Part shown: positions 6,893-9,110 of the stretch, piece by piece
Layout: every line of letters begins with the position of its first letter
Numbering within the stretch: the stretch's first letter is position 1
Assembly (NCBI GenBank): GCA_028714615.1
Contig: JAQTMA010000163.1
Coordinates: forward strand, 1 to 9,110
Origin: Anaerolineaceae bacterium
Lineage (GTDB): Bacteria > Chloroflexota > Anaerolineae > Anaerolineales > Anaerolineaceae
Direction of reading: 5' to 3'
DNA: 9,110 nt
The notes under the pieces: model-generated
Seen by the model: only the letters and a program-made list of their open reading frames with translations
Told to the model about the DNA's origin: nothing
The model's database searches: none
Translations under genes and position numbers: made by a program

Positions 6893-7846
6893 CTACCGGC
6901 GTGGCTTGATTCCGGTTATCACCTCAGGAGCCGGCGTTGCGGAAGGGGGCTTGGCCAGGTTGCGTAGTTTCAGGTGGATCTCACGCCATTGAATCTTCGA
7001 AATGCCTAACTTCTGGCGGATCATTTCTGGTTCCATCTCATTTTTGTAATCCGTTAAGGCGCAGGTCCACCGGCACATGTCGAAAGACAGGTGTTTCTTC
7101 AACCCGGCTTCCTGGCCGATTTCTTCGAGCAAATATTCTAACCGGCGCGGAGACCAGGCAAATACCCGATCTCCCTGCGGGTACTGCGCTGCGTATTCAC
7201 GGTAGACCTCGATCCACTCATCAGAGAGATCGATCTTGCGTTCCTTGTAGCGGTTGCGCAGTGTGGAGTAGCGCACGAACAGGAAGGCGCCATCAGCGTT
7301 CTCCAGATCGAGGTGGTTGGGGCTGATAGCGAGACATTCGCCTTTTTTAATACCTGTGGCCAGGAGCAGCGCCAGGAGGGTATACGGGCGGGCGTCCGGT
7401 TTGGCGGCGCGGCGAGATTGGTCGGCGACAGCCAGGACGGCTTTGACTTCATCTGGGGTCAGCACTTCCGGCATGGGGCTGATAACGGATTGCTGCAGGA
7501 CTTTCTCGGCGGGGTCTAGGGTGAGAACACCGCCCTGACGCAGCCAGCGGAAGAAAGCCTTCAACGAGGTAATGCGGCGGGCCAGGGACTTTGGGCTGCA
7601 AGGCACGCCTCGACCGGTTTGTAGCCAGCGTAGGAAGTGGTTGAGGTCCAGGGTGGTGATGGTCCCCAGGTTGCGGTCCGGGGGGAGGTAAGCAGCCAGC
7701 AGGAGCAGGTCGGCTGTGAAGGCCTTTACGGTGTGCAGCGAGCGACCCTGGTCGACCAGGAAGTATCTCCAGGCATTGATGGCAGGGACGAGGGTGGTTT
7801 GGGCGGTGATGTGGGCTGATATCGCCGTGGGAGATTCCGCGGTCAT
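6893..7846 (-). CDS. XerC/D-like tyrosine recombinase homologue with substituted catalytic residues
   Basis: Protein of 317 aa with the two-part shape of XerC/D. The N-terminal SAM-like core-binding domain covers about residues 20-115 (AWRYFLVDQGRSLHTVKAF, then SLARRITSLKAFFRWL). A C-terminal catalytic-fold domain starts at about 127 (EVLTPDEVKAVL). Aligning the catalytic blocks by eye, Arg I of ATGLRxxE is Lys167 (ATGIKKGE). The beta-hairpin lysine is kept (K201 or K204). HxxR reads DMCR, so His becomes Asp256 while Arg259 stays. LGH reads LGI (Ile282). The tyrosine position of the usual xIYxH block is His291 (EIHLKL). The fold looks intact but strand cleavage is not expected, so a DNA-binding or structural role is more likely. 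ATG 7846 has AGGAGGA (7852-7858) just upstream; the frame runs on to 8149 only through promoter and repeat sequence. It has its own promoter. Confidence 0.85.
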   Translation of the reverse strand: MTAESPTAISAHITAQTTLVPAINAWRYFLVDQGRSLHTVKAFTADLLLLAAYLPPDRNLGTITTLDLNHFLRWLQTGRGVPCSPKSLARRITSLKAFFRWLRQGGVLTLDPAEKVLQQSVISPMPEVLTPDEVKAVLAVADQSRRAAKPDARPYTLLALLLATGIKKGECLAISPNHLDLENADGAFLFVRYSTLRNRYKERKIDLSDEWIEVYREYAAQYPQGDRVFAWSPRRLEYLLEEIGQEAGLKKHLSFDMCRWTCALTDYKNEMEPEMIRQKLGISKIQWREIHLKLRNLAKPPSATPAPEVITGIKPRR

Positions 7847-7898
7847 TGGCTTCCTCCTGAAAGGTGATATGATTTGCGTATAGCCAGAACTCCTTATC

Positions 7899-7927
7899 AG
7901 TTTATCCGATTCCCAAAGTGTTGTCAA
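7899..7927 (-). promoter_or_regulatory. Predicted sigma-70-type promoter for the recombinase-like gene
   Basis: On the minus strand a perfect TTGACA (7927-7922) is followed after exactly 17 bases by TAAACT (7904-7899). Transcription would start near 7892, leaving a leader of about 45 bases with AGGAGGA (7858-7852) six to seven bases before the ATG. This supports 7846 as the start and shows the gene has signals for independent expression. Confidence 0.7.
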
Positions 7928-8036
7928 TAACTTCACCATCTGCTCACCGAGTCGCCCTCGATCCGTGTGTTTGTTGTGGCCGACCCATTCCTGGAAAGAA
8001 CAACAGGGATTGTGTGCCGGCCAGACCCCCACATGC

Positions 8037-8680
8037 ACGGAATTTCCGAGTTGGTTGATATCCTGCATGCGGGCACGGGGTTCGGTTCCAGGATGGTTGA
8101 TATCCCGTGTACGGGCACGGGGTTGAGTTTCAGGATTTTGGGTGATCATCCCAACCCCGTGCCCCTACCCTACGGAATTGCCGGGATTGTTGAAATCCCG
8201 TGTACGGGCACGGGGTTCGGTTCCAGGATGGTTGATATTATGTGTACGGGCACGGGGTTCGGTTCCAGGATTTTGGGGGTTCATCCCAACCCCGTGCCCC
8301 CACCCCCACAGAATCTCCAGAATCACTGATACCCCATGTACAGGCACGGGGTTGAGTTCCAGGATTCTGGGCGTTCATCCCAACCCCGTGCCCCTACCCC
8401 ACGGCATTTCGGGGGTGGTTGATATCCCATGTACGGGCACGGGGTTGAGTTCCAGGATTTTGGGGGTTCATCCCAACCCCGTGCCCCTACCCCACGGAAT
8501 TGCCGGGGTGGTTGATACCCCGTGTACGGGCACGGGGTTCGGTTCCAGGATTTTGGTCGTTCATCCCAACCCCGTGCCCCTACCCCACGGAATTGCCAGG
8601 ATGGTTGATATCCCGTGTACGGGCACGGGGTTCGGTTCCAGGATTTTGGGGGTTCATACCAACCCCGTGCCCCTACCCCC
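8037..8680. repeat. 93-bp-period tandem array of hairpin units
   Basis: Units begin GGGCACGGGGTT at 8071, 8113, 8206, 8248, 8342 (first base A), 8435, 8528 and 8621. The spacings are 42, 93, 42, 94, 93, 93 and 93 bp. A partial unit tail occupies 8037-8070, and the last unit decays after 8680. Each full unit carries AACCCCGTGCCC, the exact reverse complement of its opening, at 8153, 8288, 8382, 8475, 8568 and 8661, so each can fold a 12-bp stem over about 28 bases. The right arm of one unit can also pair with the left arm of the next. Units differ mainly by CGG versus GAG after GGGGTT. Because 93 and 42 are multiples of three, several frames stay open on both strands, but the 94-bp unit shifts the phase and I regard the array as non-coding. 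It is not a CRISPR array. Confidence 0.93.
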
Positions 8681-8736
8681 ACCGCGCATCGGGCGGGTTT
8701 TCCCAAACCGAAACGAGCACATGGAATCGCGGTGAT

Positions 8737-8805
8737 GTTCTCGCGCAGGGACGCGGAGGCTTATAACCATATTTTCTCTGCGCCGCTGCGCCTCTGCGCG
8801 AGAAC
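8737..8805. repeat. 69-bp imperfect inverted repeat (REP/MITE-like hairpin)
   Basis: GTTCTCGCGCAG (8737-8748) is matched exactly in reverse complement at 8794-8805. Pairing continues inward with a few mismatches and G-T pairs to about 8760/8782, enclosing an AT-rich loop of some 21 bases. Similar CGCAGAGGCGC hairpins are common intergenic repeats in environmental bacterial genomes, as far as I recall. No coding capacity or target-site duplication was recognised. Confidence 0.8.
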
Positions 8806-8853
8806 GATTGAGATCCCCACCTTCCTCGTTCTGCCGCAGAACAGACGACCCAG

Positions 8854-8935
8854 GAGACGCCCCAGCGGGGGCGTCTCTACTACCATAGGGCAGACGCCCC
8901 AGCGGGGCGTCTCTACCACCATAGAACAGACGCTA
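8854..8935. repeat. 36-bp-period palindromic repeat, about 2.3 copies
   Basis: The first hairpin is GAGACGCCCC (8854-8863) with GGGGCGTCTC (8868-8877) over an AGCG loop. The second is AGACGCCCC (8892-8900) with GGGGCGTCT (8904-8912) over an AGC loop. The following CTACTACCATAGGGCAGACG and CTACCACCATAGAACAGACG are near-identical at a 36-bp offset. A third copy breaks off after its first arm (about 8926-8935). AGAACAGACG also occurs just before the first hairpin (8838-8847). It is a dispersed-repeat type, unlike the 93-bp array. Confidence 0.8.
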
Positions 8936-8970
8936 CAAACGACCAAGCTGCACTCGCGTTTTGGTAAACG

Positions 8971-9005
8971 AAAGTGAACCCAAAGAGTATTATTGGGTTC
9001 ACTTT
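8971..9005 (-). terminator. Intrinsic-type terminator after the minus-strand gene at the right edge
   Basis: AAAGTGAACCCA (8971-8982) and TGGGTTCACTTT (8994-9005) form a perfect 12-bp stem, extendable by one A-T pair, with a short AT-rich loop. Read on the minus strand it lies about 23 bases past the TAA at 9029-9031 and runs into TTTCGTTT, a weak U-tract. The stem is only moderately GC-rich, so efficiency is uncertain. No gene ends toward it on the plus strand. Confidence 0.7.
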
Positions 9006-9028
9006 ACAGGCCTTTCTTGGGTACGCTG

Positions 9029-9110
9029 TTACTGTCCGTAGACCGCCTTGGCGATGATATTTTTGAAGATGTCTTCCGTGTGAGGCAGTAATACCTGTGC
9101 ACCTTCCGGC
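9029..9110 (-). CDS. C-terminal 26 codons of an unidentified protein, cut by the window edge
   Basis: The minus strand reads PEGAQVLLPHTEDIFKN followed by IIAKAVYGQ and TAA (9031-9029). The remainder lies beyond the window. Codon use looks normal, and a terminator-like hairpin follows at the expected distance, supporting a genuine gene end. I do not recognise the family from this tail and assign no function. Confidence 0.55.
   Translation of the reverse strand, partial: PEGAQVLLPHTEDIFKNIIAKAVYGQ

Noticed and set aside
7847..8149. N-terminal extension of the recombinase-like protein by about 100 residues
   Set aside because: The extra frame runs through a consensus promoter and the start of the repeat array, while a strong AGGAGGA site and a Xer-like N-terminus both point to the ATG at 7846.
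8037..8680. CRISPR array
   Set aside because: Whole 93-bp units repeat, with no unique spacers between short repeats, and no cas genes are nearby.
8037..8680. Integron cassette array (attC sites beside an integrase)
   Set aside because: The units are near-identical with no cassette genes between them, the hairpins lack recognisable R-box attC layout, and the neighbouring recombinase lacks its catalytic tyrosine.

Overview
The window most resembles a chromosomal segment of a Chloroflexota bacterium, possibly Anaerolineae. This rests on gene content, moderately GC-rich coding sequence, and intergenic spaces filled with GC-rich hairpin repeats of a kind often met in that phylum. It is an inference from style, since no rRNA or marker search was possible.

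Layout. Positions 3-3393 (+) hold a three-gene run: the 3' part of mutL (mismatch-repair endonuclease), a DegV/FakB-type fatty-acid-binding protein, and a PfkB-family sugar or nucleoside kinase. Positions 3420-5341 (-) hold a two-gene operon. It encodes a CheY-receiver/CpaE(TadZ)-like ATPase fusion and a class-U-like sirtuin, coupled by a 4-base ATGA overlap. tilS (tRNA-Ile lysidine synthetase, 5450-6886, +) is divergent from that operon. Its extended -10 box places the likely transcription start on the ATG, suggesting a leaderless mRNA. Convergent with tilS is a complete XerC/D-like tyrosine recombinase gene (6893-7846, -) in which four of the six catalytic positions, including the nucleophilic tyrosine, appear substituted.

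Upstream of the recombinase-like gene, about 1.18 kb has no convincing gene. It holds a tandem array with a 93-bp period (8037-8680), each full unit containing a 12-bp inverted repeat; then a 69-bp imperfect inverted repeat (8737-8805); then a 36-bp-period palindromic repeat (8854-8935). A hairpin terminator (8971-9005) follows, placed to serve a minus-strand gene of which only the last 26 codons are visible (9029-9110).

How the parts relate. MutL, TilS, DegV, PfkB and Sir2 are ordinary housekeeping or metabolic functions, and no single pathway joins them. The parts most worth a second look are the catalytically degenerate recombinase, with its own strong promoter, beside the 93-bp hairpin array; a perfect 30-bp palindrome in the first codons of sir2; and the receiver/ATPase-sirtuin coupling.
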